A stretch of 64,000 bases of DNA from Synaphobranchus kaupii (lineage: Eukaryota; Chordata; Actinopteri; Anguilliformes; Synaphobranchidae): NCBI GenBank assembly GCA_029718625.1, contig CM056380.1:101685586-101749585 (forward strand), given 5' to 3'. Position 1 is the stretch's first letter. The number at the start of each line of letters is the position of its first letter. The notes under the pieces were generated by a model, which did no database searches, was not told the origin of the DNA, and saw only the letters and a program-made list of their open reading frames with translations. A program made the translations under genes and the position numbers. This document shows, piece after piece, positions 19,927-34,978 of the stretch.

Positions 19927-22900
19927 AAAGAGATGCATTGTGTTAACAGTCAAATATGTATATAGCATGCATTAACTCCAGAGATTACTTTGGATTTCAC
20001 CTTGTTATGTGAGAATTATGTTATTATAATTCAGAACTGTATCAAATATGTTTTTCTTCTCAGAACGTCTGCATGTCTGGCTTGATTATTTCATTGCACA
20101 AGCTCCATACTCTATACTTATCATCATACTTAAATGTTAGTAACTGAATGGATGGTAGGCTAGAGGATATCACTTCTTCTCTGTCTGCATCAGCATGCAG
20201 GTCAGATGTACAAAAAGACATTGTGAGCAATTACTTAATCTCTGTTAGACCCAGATAAGGACTGTTCTACGATGCTGCGAAAGTTAATTTATCATGTTGG
20301 GATGAACTAAGGTCACCTTGAGATGAGTCGAGGCTAATTTCTAAGCAGTCACATTATCTGCTTAGAGGCATGTTGAATAGAATCATTGCTTGGTTTTTAC
20401 TAATTTAATTTACATATTCCCTCGTGGCACTTTTTGATTGCTGAGAAGAGGGTAGGTCACAGTTGCTGTTTAAAATATGATAGCGACCTTGTCAACATTT
20501 ATACATATTAACAAATGAGATACTCTGCTTGAGGTCGCCATATCTTCCCCCAACAGCAGCCAGAGCTCATGGGAGTAGTGTCGTCTGCCCTGATCAGCTC
20601 ATTTGTCTTTCTGCCTTTTGCACTATCAGTATTATAATTATTTGAAATTCTTTTGCCATTGACCATTTTCCGCTTCTAAAATTGGACCGACCGGGTTTTC
20701 CGTTGTTATCTTCGCAAGCCAAATATAAGTCTTCTGTCAGTGTTCACGCCCACCTGCATTTGCTCGCTGCTGATAAAAGTATGAATTGGAACAACCCATC
20801 ACTGGGAGAGGGAAAACAATGACCAAAACGGGTCTGTCCGGACACACTGTCTGATTAAGAAAACGCAGGCCATCACCGTCTGAGGTCTTGGGGCAGAGAT
20901 TTGTGGAGGGGGACAAAATAAAGGGAGATTCAGGGTTGCGTTTCTCGGCAGTTATATTTCTCACAGTCTTTTCCTCCTCCCTTTTTTCTGCTCATCTTCC
21001 CTTTCGTCATCTGTCGTGGACACCATAACGTCCTCTTTTTAGACTTCCTTTCTCAGGCCTCCATAAACACAAATACGTGTTTGTCATACCGAGCACTTGC
21101 CTTTCTCTGCTTTAATAACAATGCGTCCTGCAGATATAACCTTGAGCACAACACATGGTTTTTGCCTCTATTTTGCCCCAATAATCAAAATTGAGTTTGC
21201 TGCAAATATAGTTTGAATCCAGTGTGCGTGAACTGAAATCAGGCATCAGATTGCCAGTGTATGTCTTGCTGTGTCAGGTGATTATCAGCATTGGTGATTG
21301 CGCTTGGAAGCGTTTATTAGCTGTTATTGTGCTTCTGGCAGGAAATAATAATTTCACCAGACTTGCCATTGGTATTGCATTGCATCATGAGCCAAATGCA
21401 TGGGAAGCCCTGCCCATAGCTAATGGAGAATGACCATTCACAAATCCAACATTGTAGAAGAAACGCATCTAAACTGAGTGCCAAGGCATACATATCACAG
21501 AAGAATAATATCAGCCTAGTGTTTGTTTGAGCCGTCCACAGAGACCTACAATTCTCTCTTTGGGGAGGAAAAAAAAAAAAAAAAAGGAAAAAAGATGCCT
21601 GAAAAGTGGAATGAGATCGCTGGCTTGGTATAGGTGCAGGGGGATTCGGCACGTTTCAGCGTTGAGCTTTATATGTGACAGGTGCAGTCATATTACACTC
21701 AGTGTCATTTTCCTCACTGTTTCAGGCTTCAGTGCCACCAGTCTCAAAGGCACGAGGCTTACTGTCATTTCCAGCTAGATGTAGGACGTTTCTGACTGCT
21801 GTAATAAGGCGTTGCACTATTGCCATTGTTTTTTTCCGGTGAGCTGTGATTCAGATCCTGATTCTGTGTGTGTGTAAATCTCAAAACAAGGAAGCCTCCA
21901 CTTTTTTTTTTTCTCTGAATGCAGTCCTGATTATGAACATTTAGCAACGTTTTCATTTCCAGCTCAATCTGGTTTGATGGTAAATATAGGTAGCTCCGCC
22001 AAGTGTTTCTCGCAGCTGGTGAGTGTCCGCGTGCCAAAATGAGAGGAAAGCAACAAACTGAAACTGTCCAGAATAGCCTCTCTCCACACACACATGCAAA
22101 CACACACAAATACACAAATGAACACAGAACAATGTCAGTTCAACCACTACTTTTTTTCTCCCCTGCTCTTCAAATCGGCTTTCCAACCGTTACCTTCTAT
22201 GCATTACGTCACGCCAAATGTACCTTTAAATAAACACGGCACCTTGCTCCGGCATTAGGAATGTTGTTGAAGAATGGGTCTGAAGCCACACGAAGCGATA
22301 CATTGCAGGGACATTATGTAAAGCTGTAAAAGTGCCATCCGGGATGAGTGAGGGCCCTGCTGTCTGCAGCAGTTTAAAATCTCCCACTCACCCGTACATC
22401 CTGAGGTGGTTCAGGAATTCACTTCTGTGCGGCTCGTTTACTGTAACTTGCTTTATCTGCCACGGGACCGAGAGTACGTAAAAAAGGTGCCCTTGACACA
22501 CCAGACCACAGTTTCGAGTTGGAAAAATCTGTTAATCAGCCTGCCGTGTGAGAGGTGATCTGCACTGCGGGGCTCATTTAAACAGGCTGGCTCTGTTTGG
22601 CCCACAGGGCGTGGAGAGCATTTTCATATGAGGAATGAACACGGCAGCCTTTTCTGATTATGGTGAACCTTTGATGGAATCCCCCTGGCTGTCTAAATGT
22701 ACGCGCAGCACTGTAGCTGTGCAGAAGCTAGTGATAGCTCCTCTCTGAGAGTCATAATTGTAAAAGCATCGATTTGATTTGTTTTTGCTTAAATCATGGG
22801 TTATTGATATTTTGTCAGTTTGGTGTGTCTGAAATCTGAAGATGTGTTTGGGAACCGTGATTAATTCCTCTCCTTTATGAGTTTAAAAGGCATTGCTGCC

Positions 22901-25900
22901 AGCAGGTGTAAGTATATGATGTGTTTATGCACACCTTCTGCCAGTGATGAGTTAAATCTATTTTTGTAACCCACCATAGCTAGGTTACACCTGCCAATGC
23001 TTTTACAGACGTGCACAATGGCGTTGCAGGCATTTCACAGAGAGTACATCTTGGAGCACAAGCCCTCCCGCACCAGTGTTTGTGTTCACATCTTTTGGGT
23101 TGTGTTGTTCAGGTGACACGTTGTTTACTTTAAAAACCCATTGAGGAGAAATGTTGCCTTTGAAAAAAGGTAATGGAAATACAGTATGATGAAAACTGTG
23201 TAGCATTCACACCAAGAAAGGAAACAAATCCAAAGAAGGTTTTTTTTGTGTGTGGCAGAAACGGTCGTCTAAAGCCCCTTTCACACATGCATCTTAACCC
23301 CCGTAAATGTTCCAGCAATTTTCCGTAAAGCCCGTCATGTATGAACAGAGCAGAAGTCGATTTTCTGTGTAAGAGCTTCCTTCAATTTGGCGAGTTGGGA
23401 CCTAGTAAGATTTACGGAAAAACTTACGCCATGGCTCTAGTGTGAACAAAAGCAGCAACGTTTGCGGATAAAGCATGCAAAAGGTTATGACATTCTAATG
23501 TAAGACCTTTTGATTCTGGCACAATTTCTTGAATACATACTTTATTGAACCTGCCCTCTCAAGAATATTTGGACAAATATGACCCATTGCCCATAGAAGA
23601 TACTGGAGCTGCACTGTATGATTTTGTGAGGGAAATTGTAACGTTTATTTTAGCAATGGAATAAACTGTGTCGTTGTCTTTGCTTGACATGGATTTGTCT
23701 ATTGTAAGAACGCCATTACGAAATAGTTTCTGTGCTATGCATTGCTTCTCCCTGGTAAACATCTGTGCCAGGCTCTTCCAGTTTTGCATTTTTGTTGATG
23801 TAGCAAACTGGCTAGTGCCACATATCAATGGCACATATAACTAGCTATTTATCTTGACTAACATCTTTTTTTTTTTTGTTACAATAAACCATGCTTCCAT
23901 TGTTTGTCTAACGTTAGCTATTTTGGATCATATATCTGAGCTATATTTGCTTCAACTTTGTTGTGTCGGTAGGATTTACATCACTGCTAAAACTATTATT
24001 CAGCAAAATATCAGGCTCTTTTAAAGACGAGCTAACGTAATGTTAATATTAGTCCTGCATTGCTTCGGAGGGTAGACATCATGCTCCATCTAATTTATCC
24101 AGAACAGTCATGTCATGTGTGACCAGACTCGACACCAAATTATTCCGTATAGGAGTCCTATGTGTGAATGGAGAAAACCACTACCTAACCCGAGTAACTG
24201 AACCCAGCAATCAGTGCATTTACATTCACACTAATACTCAGATCATACCCCGATTGTGGCAGTAATCTGACTATTGAAATAGTAAAGTAAATGGTTTTAT
24301 CTGATTATATTTGTCGGTGTAAGGTCACAATCGGCATATTCAAAATCAGATTAAGACACCTGGATTTTCCCCCCCAAAAAAAGTCTTACTCTGATTTCTC
24401 TCGAAGATCCCATGATAACAAGCATGCACCATTTCCGTTGAGACTACACTGATTATAGAAAGAATCATGTAAAACGTGGCTATTGGAGTAATCACATTAA
24501 TCCATGTGTACGCAATAATCTAAATACTGACATAAACTGATTACTCTCAATAATCGGGGTATTGGTGTGCATGCAAACGTACCCCTTGTTGCGGGTTCCA
24601 TGTGTGAAAGGGTCTTAAGTTCTGTTCGCTCAGGACATGAATATAACGGATCCTTGCAAATGATCCATTAGGCTCAAGTTTCGATGCTTGTCAATGCCTG
24701 TCTCTGTTAGTGAACGAATCCTGACCTTCAAAGCCCGTCACCGCGGCAGGTTTCTCTGGACCTTCTCATCAATCCTAATCAGTGTCTCACCCATGCAGGG
24801 AACCAAACCGGCTCACTGTGAAGCTTGGCCCACTTTTCTCGTCTCTGACATCGTGGTTTTCTCATCTTGTAAAAAATGTGACTTTTAAGAAGTTCTCTGG
24901 ATCTTCCTTGCCAAGAGTGTGCCTGTGTTTTTCTAGATTTGCTTAGAAGGAGTGCCTGTTCCCCTCCAAAAAGTAGGATGATTTCCACTACAAAATCAGA
25001 AAGAGCTGTCTGTTGTCGTGAGCGCACAGCGTCTCTCCAGGTACAGCTTGTGATGGTTTGCGTCTGCACGTACGCAGAAAATGAGCCGTAAAACCAAACC
25101 ACAAGAATATTTTTAAAAAAATGACTTGCTGTATATCATTATCGGAGCATCGACATTCCATTTTTACAGATAGCTGCATTGTCATTTTTGTGTCAGCTTC
25201 TGGGATGCAGTCTTTCAGCCCGTCAACTTCAAAAAGCGTTCACACTCTTTGTGCTGCAGCGTTAGCGTTTTTCACATCAGATACAGGAACCCCACGGCTT
25301 CCTGCGTGACAGAACAAAATCCTCAGGGCACGGTTGAGAACTACAAGAGATGTGGAACGGAGGAAGAATAAATGATGGACTGCAACATTTTAAAGTGTAT
25401 GAATGTGTGCATTAATCGGCTGTCAGACATACCAGTATGCTGTGAGATGGCTGGAATGTATCGCTGGCATGCTAGCTCATGTTTTTGATAGTCTGCAGCA
25501 GTGGGGAGTTCATGTACACTGCATTGCTATTTTTTGTGATGACATGTTCTGGGTCATTTCATGTGAAATGGTACAGCTAAGATTTTCTTTTAAGCAGCCA
25601 CTTCTGTATGCAAGTTTAATTTTGACTCTATAAAGTATCAAAACAGAAATCAAACCAAATCTTTCACTTTATCTATTAATTATCATATTTTTGACATGTT
25701 TGAAAAATTTTAATTCTCACAAAACATAAAATGCTAAAAAAATGACCAGCTGTAACAAGACACCAATTTCCCGATGGCTTATTAGCAATGTCGTGTAGAT
25801 AAAATAAATAAATAAATAAATAAACAATATCTTAAACAATCCCTGGGGACAGTACAATATGAATCAGAACTTTTGGGATTTTTTCCAACAACTGCATGTA

Positions 25901-27996
25901 CCAAATGTGAAAGGGTCATGCATTGCCACCGTCAGCCCCGCTTCACATGGAATTGCCTTTTTCATGGGCATGTTGAGATGGTTGTGTTCCCAGCATCACG
26001 GCATTGTGTGTTGCCGACTTGCGTCAAGGCCGACCTTTGCTGTCCAATGTGTGTACCCAACCTGTCATGCGTACCTCTGATATGAGCGCGTGTTGACTTG
26101 TTTTCCGGCAGACCGAGGAATGAGGCGGGACGTCCCGCGTCCAGGGGCGCCCTGTCAGAGGAGTGGATGCACCTGGCCGTGGTGGCCTGTGGGAATCGGC
26201 TGGATGAGACGCTCACCTTGATCAAATCTGCGCTCCTCTTCAGTGTGAAGAAGATCAAGTTCCACATTTTTGCCGAGGATGCCTTAGCCTCTCTTTTCCA
26301 GAAAGGGGTGAGTTCTGTTTGGGCTTTGATAAGGCTGCTTTTACAGCGCATTGACACAGTTTTTACCTTCCTGTCTGTAAATCGTGTTCATTTTATTTAA
26401 TCCAGTGAATATGTACGTAAATATGTGTTATCATTTGGTCAGTAGCCATCATGTAAAAAAAAAAAGTATTTTCAGATTTATAATTAAATTCACTAAAGGT
26501 TGTGGTTTGAAACTAATGTTTTTTTTTCGTCCTCCCTGTGGTTGTGGCATCCCATGCGTTTCTGACATTTTTTATCACTTGATATATTACCCCAGGGCAT
26601 GCTTCATTAAATTACTAACTGCAGTTTCAGAATCACCTTGGAGCTTTTTTTCCCCTGTTCTGTGAGGCTTCCCATAAGATCTTGACTCATTGTGCATATT
26701 ATAAATTAATATTCTACCGACCGGCCTTGTTGTTAGTGTTGACAGTTACTTGCCATGGCACTGGGAGGTTGTCATGTATGTTTTCATCACTTATGCTTTT
26801 TTATACTTATGAGTTTTCAACGTGTTTAATTGCCATGAATGTGTTTTTTCATAGACATATATTTTTTTCCCCTGAACCAAGAGACACACCTCTTCAGACT
26901 CCACCTTGATTGATATTCTAATCTAGGACCTCATGGCACTAGTTCCCTGTGTTTTCCTGTCTGTTTGTTATAGTTAATAATGGTATCTAGAATAGAAGTG
27001 TAGTATAGCTGATTTACCCACAGCTTACTGTGAACTACATTCAACGTTCATTACTAGGGATAGCTGCTACATTATGGGAAGGATGTGCTTTGTCTTGTCT
27101 GTTCGGTAGTGATTTCGATGACGTTTCTGTATGCACTTATTGTACGTCGCTTTGGATAAAAGCGTCTGCTAAATGACTGTAATGTAATGAGTTTCAGAAG
27201 GTTCAGATGTTGTGATTCATGGGTTAATAACATTTGCCAGTAAAAGTATGACGCAGAAGGTCCTATACCTTATGATGTTTACATCTTAAAATATAACCAG
27301 CACTTTAACTTGAGTTAATTTATTCATGATTTGCTTCGTACCGTTGCAATTTCTTTGTGTAGCATGCAATACTGCATGCACGACTGCTCTGGTTCTGCGC
27401 TGAACTAACGGCAAACCTGAACGGGCGATAGCTAAGCCCTGTAATCGGAAGCAGATGTTGCGCGTGATGGTGTATTTTCTGCGGTACCAGACGGAGCGCA
27501 CATGTCCAGAATGCTGGTGTTGCGGTGTGGTTGAGAGACGAATAAGCCTGTTCTGTCGCAGGAAAGTTAGCCATAGCCTAGCTGCTTTGATCTTTCTCGT
27601 TCTCGGCAACGACCCTGCCGGCTCTTCGTGTTGTGATATTTCTCTCCGAGACCAATATTTTAATAATACAGGCAATTACAGAGGGCTCAGCATTTAACAG
27701 AGCAGAAAATTGTGGGCTTCACTTGTAGAGAAGAAGGCTTTAAGGGGGCGTCTGGTGAAATGGGCCTCCTCCCACATCATGGTTGGGTTTTCCTTTTCAT
27801 TTTTTGTGCTAGATTTGGACGGCAACAGATGACGAACTGCAGAATCTATATTCAGCACTCCCACTTTTTCCATATTTGAATAGTTTTTACTGTAGTTTTC
27901 AGCAAGGGTGATGAAAGTATTTGTGAGTGTATTGAGGCAAGCACAGATGCGCGCGCACTCACACACACACACACACACACACACACAACGCGCGCA

Positions 27997-28082
<86 letters not shown>

Positions 28083-31000
28083 GAAATAAATACATGTCTC
28101 CATCCTATGAACACCACCCCTCTCCCTTCCCTCAGTTCTTACATAACCACACATATGACTTAATTACCCATATTAAGATTTGTACACTGATTTGTTAGTA
28201 CACATACATACACATGTTTGTACTGTTCTATTACTTGGAATATATTAATGTTTGTGCACAAGAAATAAGATTTACAAATTAGTGTTTACAACTTGACGGG
28301 ACTGTTTATTTGATCTTTGAAACGGTGTTAATGAAGTGTTGGGTGTATGCTGAGCCTGGAGTAGCATTGATGAAGATGTGATGTGTCTCAACCGGTGCTG
28401 ATGAATAGTTATAAAGGTGTACCAGAATGTTTGAGGAAGAGAGAACAGACCATCCAGTCTAGCTAAGTCTGCCTTTTTCTTACTGTCTATAGAATGCAAT
28501 CAGCACAGTGTCAAGGCTGTTAATGGCCTCTGCTTCAACTCCTGGAAAACAATTCTATTTGTTAATAATAACTGTTTGTGTGTTAGCCTTTAGTAACTGC
28601 AAAATGTACCTTACCTTGTCCACCAATGCATTTTCTTCTGCAGTTAGAAGACATGTCATCCTGAAAGAATTTCTGCAATCCAATCCTGCTGTTATTTAAT
28701 TCCTTTGAAATAATATCACATCCACAGTCTTTTCACCCTCTTTTCCTGGAACTGAAGAAATATAGTGAGTTAAAAGTTCTTCGTAATATATAAGTTTAAT
28801 AGTTTAGGACCAGTCTTACTGCCTTTTTGTGTACTTTTTTAGAGCCCCTTATGATGAGGTACAGGACAGGAGACAGTACTTTAAACATGACTGGATGGTC
28901 AATATATTATATTAATAACAAAAAACTATGTTTTAAGTAAGAAGTTTGGCTTGGTCAAAAGCCACAAAAGACAGGAAATTCTAATGACTACCACCAAGCT
29001 AAACTTCAGCTCTCTACACTATCAGGGATTTCCAGTACTCCGTTTTTTATATTTGACTGCTACACAGTTTTGTTGCTATGTTGGTCTACTGTATTTCAAA
29101 CAACAAGTACTTATCACTTGGCAGATTGGGACAAACCTTCTCTCGAAGAGCGTAATTCATACTCTTGGAGTATGTGCTGCCACCCATGATAGTGACCTGT
29201 ATGAAAAGGCTTTGTATTTCCCTACTGCAGTTTTGCTATTTCTCTATTCCTCTTATACCGCATACCAATATTGATAGCTAACATTTGATAATATTGGTAG
29301 ACTTTGATTTTGCTTTTGATAGGTGGATCTAAATCTTTGTTTACATTTCAAATCCTTTTTAGAAGTATTCTAAAGTTATATAGGTAGACTGTATTCTGTG
29401 ATTGCATTCGGTTACTCAATGTATACTTTCACCTATTGTTTTTATTTATACCCTTTGAATTTCACCATGTATGATATACATTATATCAGGACAATTAGGC
29501 CTACATGTTATGCTATGGCTGAAATCTTATACAAACCTCAATTTCAAAAAAGTTGGGAAAGTGTATTAAATGTAAATAAAAACAGAAAGCAATGATTTGC
29601 AAATCCTTTTTGACCTGTATTCAATTGAAAACAGTACAAAGACAAGATATTTAATATTTTAACTTTATTTTTGTAAATATACGCTCATTCTAAATTTGAT
29701 GCCTGCAACATGTCCGAAAAAAGTTGGGACAGGGGCATGTTTACCACTGTGTTACATCACCTTTCCTTTTAACAACACTCAGTAATCTTTTGGGAACTGG
29801 GGACACTAATTGTTGTAGTTTTGAAAGCGGAATGTTTTCCCATTCTTGCTTGATATAAGACTTCAGCTGCTCAACAGTCCGGGGTCTTTGTTGTCTTATT
29901 TTGCGCTTCATAATGTGGTACATGTTTTCAGTGGGAGACAGGTCTGGACTGCAAGCAGGCCAGTCTAGCACACTCTCTGACTACGAAGCCATGCTGTTGT
30001 AACACATGCAGAATGTGGCTTGGCATTGTCTTATTGAAATAAGCAGGGACATCCCTGAAAAAGACGTTGTCTAGATGGCAGCATATGTTGCTCCAAAATG
30101 TACCCTCCAGCGTTAATGGTGCCTTCACGGATGTGCAAGTTACCCCAGCCATGGGCATTAACACACCCCCATACCATGACAGACGCTGGCTTTTAAACCT
30201 TGTGTTGGTAACAATCGGGATGGTCCTTTTCCTCTTTGGCCCAGAGAACACGACATACGTTATTTCCAAAAACAATTTGAAAGGTGGACTCGTCAGACCA
30301 CAGCACACGTTTCCACTTTGCGTCAGTCCATATCAGATGAGCTTGAGCCCAGAGAAGTCGGCTGTGTTTCTGGATGTTGTTAATATATGGCTTGTGCTTT
30401 GTGTAGTAGAGTCTTAACTTCCATTTGTAGAGGCAGCGACAGACTGTGTTTACTGACAACGGTTTTCCGAAGTATTCCCGAGCCCATGTGGTTATGTTCA
30501 TTACAGACGCATGTCGGTTTTTAATGCAGTGCCATCTGAGGGATCAAAGGTCACGGGCATTCAATATTTGTTTTTGGCCTTGCTGAACAGAGGCACAGAG
30601 ATTTCTCCAGAGTTTCTGAATCTTTTAATAATATTATGGGCTGTAGATGGTGAAATCCCTAAATTCCTTGCAATCGTGCGTTGAGAAACGTTGGGCTATT
30701 CCCTTTTTTCGCAAAGTGGCAAACCTTGACCCATCCTTGCTTGTAAACGCCCGAGCCTTCGTGGATGCTCCTTTTATACCCAGTCATGATGGCATCACCT
30801 GTTACCTCTTTACCTGTGGAATGTTCCAAACAGGTGTTTTTTTTTAACATTCCACAACCTTCCCAGTCTTATGTTGCCCCTGTCCCAACTTTTTTGGAAC
30901 GTGTTGCAGGCATCAAATTCAGAATTAGCGTATATTTACAAAACTCTGTAAAGTTGATAAGGTAAAATATTAAATATCTTTTCTTTGTACTGTTTTCAAT

Positions 31001-33695
31001 TAAATATATGCAAAAGATAATTTACAAATCACTGCTTTCTGCTTTTTGTGTACTTTTTTGGAATTGGGGTTTGTAAGTAATATCGCCGGTTTCTGTGCTG
31101 TGGCAGCTTAATGAGAGTGTCAGAGACCGAGCAAGTAAAATTGCTTCTGCTTCTGCTCTCGGCAGAAATCTCGCATTACCCAAGACTGTGTTTCAACAGT
31201 AGTTTGAAGTCTCAATTAGCCTTCAGTTGCTAACAAATTTAAGTCAATGTTAAGTCAATTAATTTTCAGTGTCTGGTATTCTGGGAGAATTATAAAGGTT
31301 TATTTAAAACTGTACAATAAACAGAAATGTGAACCATCAAAAGCATTAGTCCATGTCATGCTTGACATATTGCTATGTCTACTTTAGCAATTAGAGTTGT
31401 AGAATTTGAGCTAGGTTGTCTTAAGTTTTCATTTTAATGCAAAGTACGTCATTATATGAAAACAGCTGAACAAATCTTTCCCATATTTGTTTTATGACTA
31501 GATATTGATGAGATGAGTGGTTTGGTAATTGGTGCTAAAAAGGCTAAGATATTGATGGGAGACAATTGGGTTTTAACATGTAAGTTGCAACCAAAACCAA
31601 ACTTAGGGTCCCCCTAATACTCAGTACAGTTTGCCATGATCATATTTATGTTTTTACTGCATTGATACAAAATCTAGGTCAAGAAAGAATTGTTGCTGTT
31701 GATGAACTGTGTTGATGATGAGTTGTAACAGTGTGCTTTATCTGAAGTCATGCTGATGATGGGTCCTAAAGGCTGCTACAGAGTGTTTAAAACAGGGAGT
31801 AGACACGTACACAAAGTCCTTCTGATTTTCTGCAGAATTTTGCCTTTTATAGTCGAGCATACCAACCAAGTACCAACCTTTCATTTATAGACTACATTTC
31901 CCATCATTTTTGCGGGTAAACAACAATGGCGTCCCTCTTGGAAGATGATCACAGCACGCTTGTAGGTGAAGCGACAGGTCCGTGCGGACAGTTTTGGGTC
32001 TGCTATGATGACATTTAGGTCCGCGCGGACCCTGCGGATGTCCCTACATACTTTTCTTGGCGACTATGTATTGGTCTTAACACTCCTTGTGAATCATGCT
32101 GATGCGTTGTAACACTGTGCTTTATCTGAAGTCATGTTGATCTGTTTGAGATCATGTTGGTGACGTGTCTTAAAGGGCAACTACATCCTTGATCACTTTT
32201 TAGCTATAAACGTGTTTGTATGCCTACCTTATAATTAAACTTATCCATCCATTCCGTTATTTCAACAATTCTGAATTAATAACATAAATCAGGAGAAACT
32301 GGTAGAAAAGCGTCTTTGTGCTGCACCTAACGGTTGAAATTTCCTTTCTGCTGCCCGCTCTGGCCCCACCCTACTCGTGACGTCTGAGTACCTATTTCTT
32401 CATGCTACTACGTCATATAGATAATTGTTGTCGCCCACAGCGGAAACAGCCGGCACCTGATTGGTTAGACCCGCTATATTACTTTAGTTTCGGCTCCACG
32501 TTTTTAAACCGGAACAACATTGCGTCCTATTCATAAACTCTCTTATTCCACCTAAATAGTCCACTATAATATGTTTCTGAAGATATTTGAGGTGTGAAAT
32601 AGGCCATGCGGTTGCTGAATCTTAATTCATATTTGATGTGCAACATCTAGTTTGACAGTTTGATCCAAGTTATACAAAATAATTTGCACAATCCTGCGTT
32701 AATTTATGCAAATGACGATGGACACAGCTCCTCAGCCCCCACCCCTGTCCCTCGCTCACCCCACAAAGTATTTTTCAAAATTGTCCTTCAAGCTAGCTAG
32801 CTAACGTTAGAAAAAGTGTTTAAAAATGGAGCTGTGTGCTACTGCTGGCTAAGGTTATATGACAACGTTTGGAGACAACGCTGCTCGTCCGGAGGGAATT
32901 ATGGGATGTCGAGTTTTTAAACAGTGCCAGCGCTGATATATTCACAAAAAAATAAAAAACGTAAAATATACTCGAAGCTGGTCCAGAAAAACTTCATGTT
33001 TTGCGAACGGGCGTAATATTGAACAATCCAGGAAATTGATGGTAAGACATAATCACTAGAAATGGTTTAAAAGTAAGTTTTAGTTAATGTCTACGCTCTA
33101 AATTAATGGGGATTTACTTCCGAAACCAGTGTGACGTAGTCACTTGAGTACTCTATTGGGACAGTGGAGGGAGGGAGGAACCAAAGATTGGTTTCCGGGG
33201 CACGGAGTAGAGGAGGTGGTAGGGGAGGAAGGGAGGGTTCATTTTTCGACTATTGGGACGCTCCTTGGCCCTTCACAGATCAGATTAGACACTCCTTTGT
33301 GAATTGAATGATTAATTGGGATGATTAACGCCCCAAACCCACCAGACGCGCAAGCGCACGCACACGCACACGCGCACGGCTCGCGGACGTGGAGCGGATT
33401 TTTCCGCTCTGGGCGGAATTTTCTGGCCGTCCACATGCGCAACCTCATAGAAATACATTGTATATGCACAATATCGGCATCATATCACCACATATGAATG
33501 TTTTTCAACCTATTAATAGTTTTACTATTGTTATTAACTATTTTAATTCATATTTTATTTTAATATAGGCCCTAATGAAAAAGGGAACAGAGACTATCAC
33601 TATTGTGGGATGAATTAAGTTAAATCAAGTTATACATTTTGCATATAATCATTTATTCCCGTTTTATAATGCTTTTTCTTTATTATAGTATACAA

Positions 33696-33726
<31 letters not shown>

Positions 33727-34821
33727 CAATTAATTAAGACTATGCTTACTTCGGTTTTTATTATACTGATATCACTATCGATAACGGCAAGCCGTTGTTT
33801 TGGTTCAATGGCAGCCTGGTAATTCGTTGTCATCCTAGTCAGGTCGGCACCAACCAAAGCAAGGAGCTGGTCCATGTGTTCAGCACTCATTCTGAAGTAT
33901 TGTACATGGCGTTCTCTGTGCCACAAGTTGGGGAAAGGCTTCCTGCTCCCTCCTTCTCTGGTTTATGGGGTGTACCCACATTCTTCTCCTCCTCAGGAGC
34001 ATTCAGAGCAAGAGGTAAACCGTAATTGCGTTCCTCCTGTTTACAACTCGTACTGGAAAAAAAAAAAAAAGTACTATATTAATATTGCGAGATAAGGTAA
34101 TCACTCAACTGATTTCGTTATAATGACATAATTACATTATAGGCTACGAAGTAAAAATCAAAAGTAGGCCATTTGCTGCCAGCCAGAGAAGATTTGTTTG
34201 TTGGTTTTATTCATGTGTAGCTATTTTCCCATGTACTAATATATTGACAGTATGCAAGTTTTCATTTTAATTAACCTGTCAAGCAGTAAGACATATGTAA
34301 TAGCAGTATTTACTTATCCATTATTAAGCGAAGCTCACAAATCCGGAATGTAGACTGTTTGTTTGTGTAGCGCGTCGCTGTCGTTCACGGAATGCACTCC
34401 GAAAAAGCAATAAAAGCGTCTGGTGGATTCAGTTCTGCTCAAATCTGAGCGCGCAATAAGCGTCTGTGCGCTTGAGCGGCTGGTGGGTCCGGGGCGTAGA
34501 AGGCACCACGATGTGTCATTTCTAGGGTGGTTTCAAAAGTCTTGTATTAATGTCTGGGGCTGGAGGATGAAACTACAGGTTAAGAAAGAAACTAAGGAAT
34601 AACTCGTATCCTTGCTCTTTTTTTTTTCTTCTTCTTTTTTTCTTCCAGCTCAGCAAGTGGCCTCGCCTTGTCTCCTCAAGGTTTCAGTACAGTGTTTATC
34701 CAATCACCTTCTCAGTGGGGAATGCAGAGGAGTGGAAGAAGCTCTTCAAGCCATGTGCTGCCCAGAGGCTCTTTCTCCCCGTAAGACTTACTCACTCACT
34801 CAGTCAAGCAGTGGCCATCGC

Positions 34822-34865
<44 letters not shown>

Positions 34866-34978
34866 ACTCACTCACTCACTCACTCACTCACTCACACTCA
34901 CTCACTCACTCTCTCACTCTCTCACTCTCTTTCCCCCCTCTCTCTCTCTCTCCCTCTCCCTCTCCCTCGCTCTCCCCC

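Larger units (their letters stand above)
19276..26111 (+). other. GXYLT2 intron 1
   Basis: The intron is 6.8 kb and has no recognisable exon. It contains a compound GT/TA/CA microsatellite (19758-19924) and a decayed DNA element at 23272-24615. The part 20000-23200 shows only scattered short runs and no structure I can name. Confidence 0.7.
26308..34648 (+). other. GXYLT2 intron 2
   Basis: This 8.3-kb intron holds an L2 fragment, a CA microsatellite, a Tc1-like copy, a promoter-like module near 31.9 kb and a Harbinger element. The segment 32170-33120 is probably also repetitive (it starts TTAAAGGGCAACTACATCC), but no matching end was found. No additional exon was recognised. Confidence 0.7.

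Noticed and set aside
27286..27675. 129-codon minus-strand frame in GXYLT2 intron 2
   Set aside because: No domain or family motif was recognised, and its plus-strand counterpart is also open; probably chance or an unnamed repeat.
27694..28154. Open frames made of Cys-Val repeats
   Set aside because: They are translations of the CA microsatellite.
32164..33120. Complete MITE starting TTAAAGGGCAAC
   Set aside because: The left end looks typical, but no matching inverted end or target copy was found to the right.
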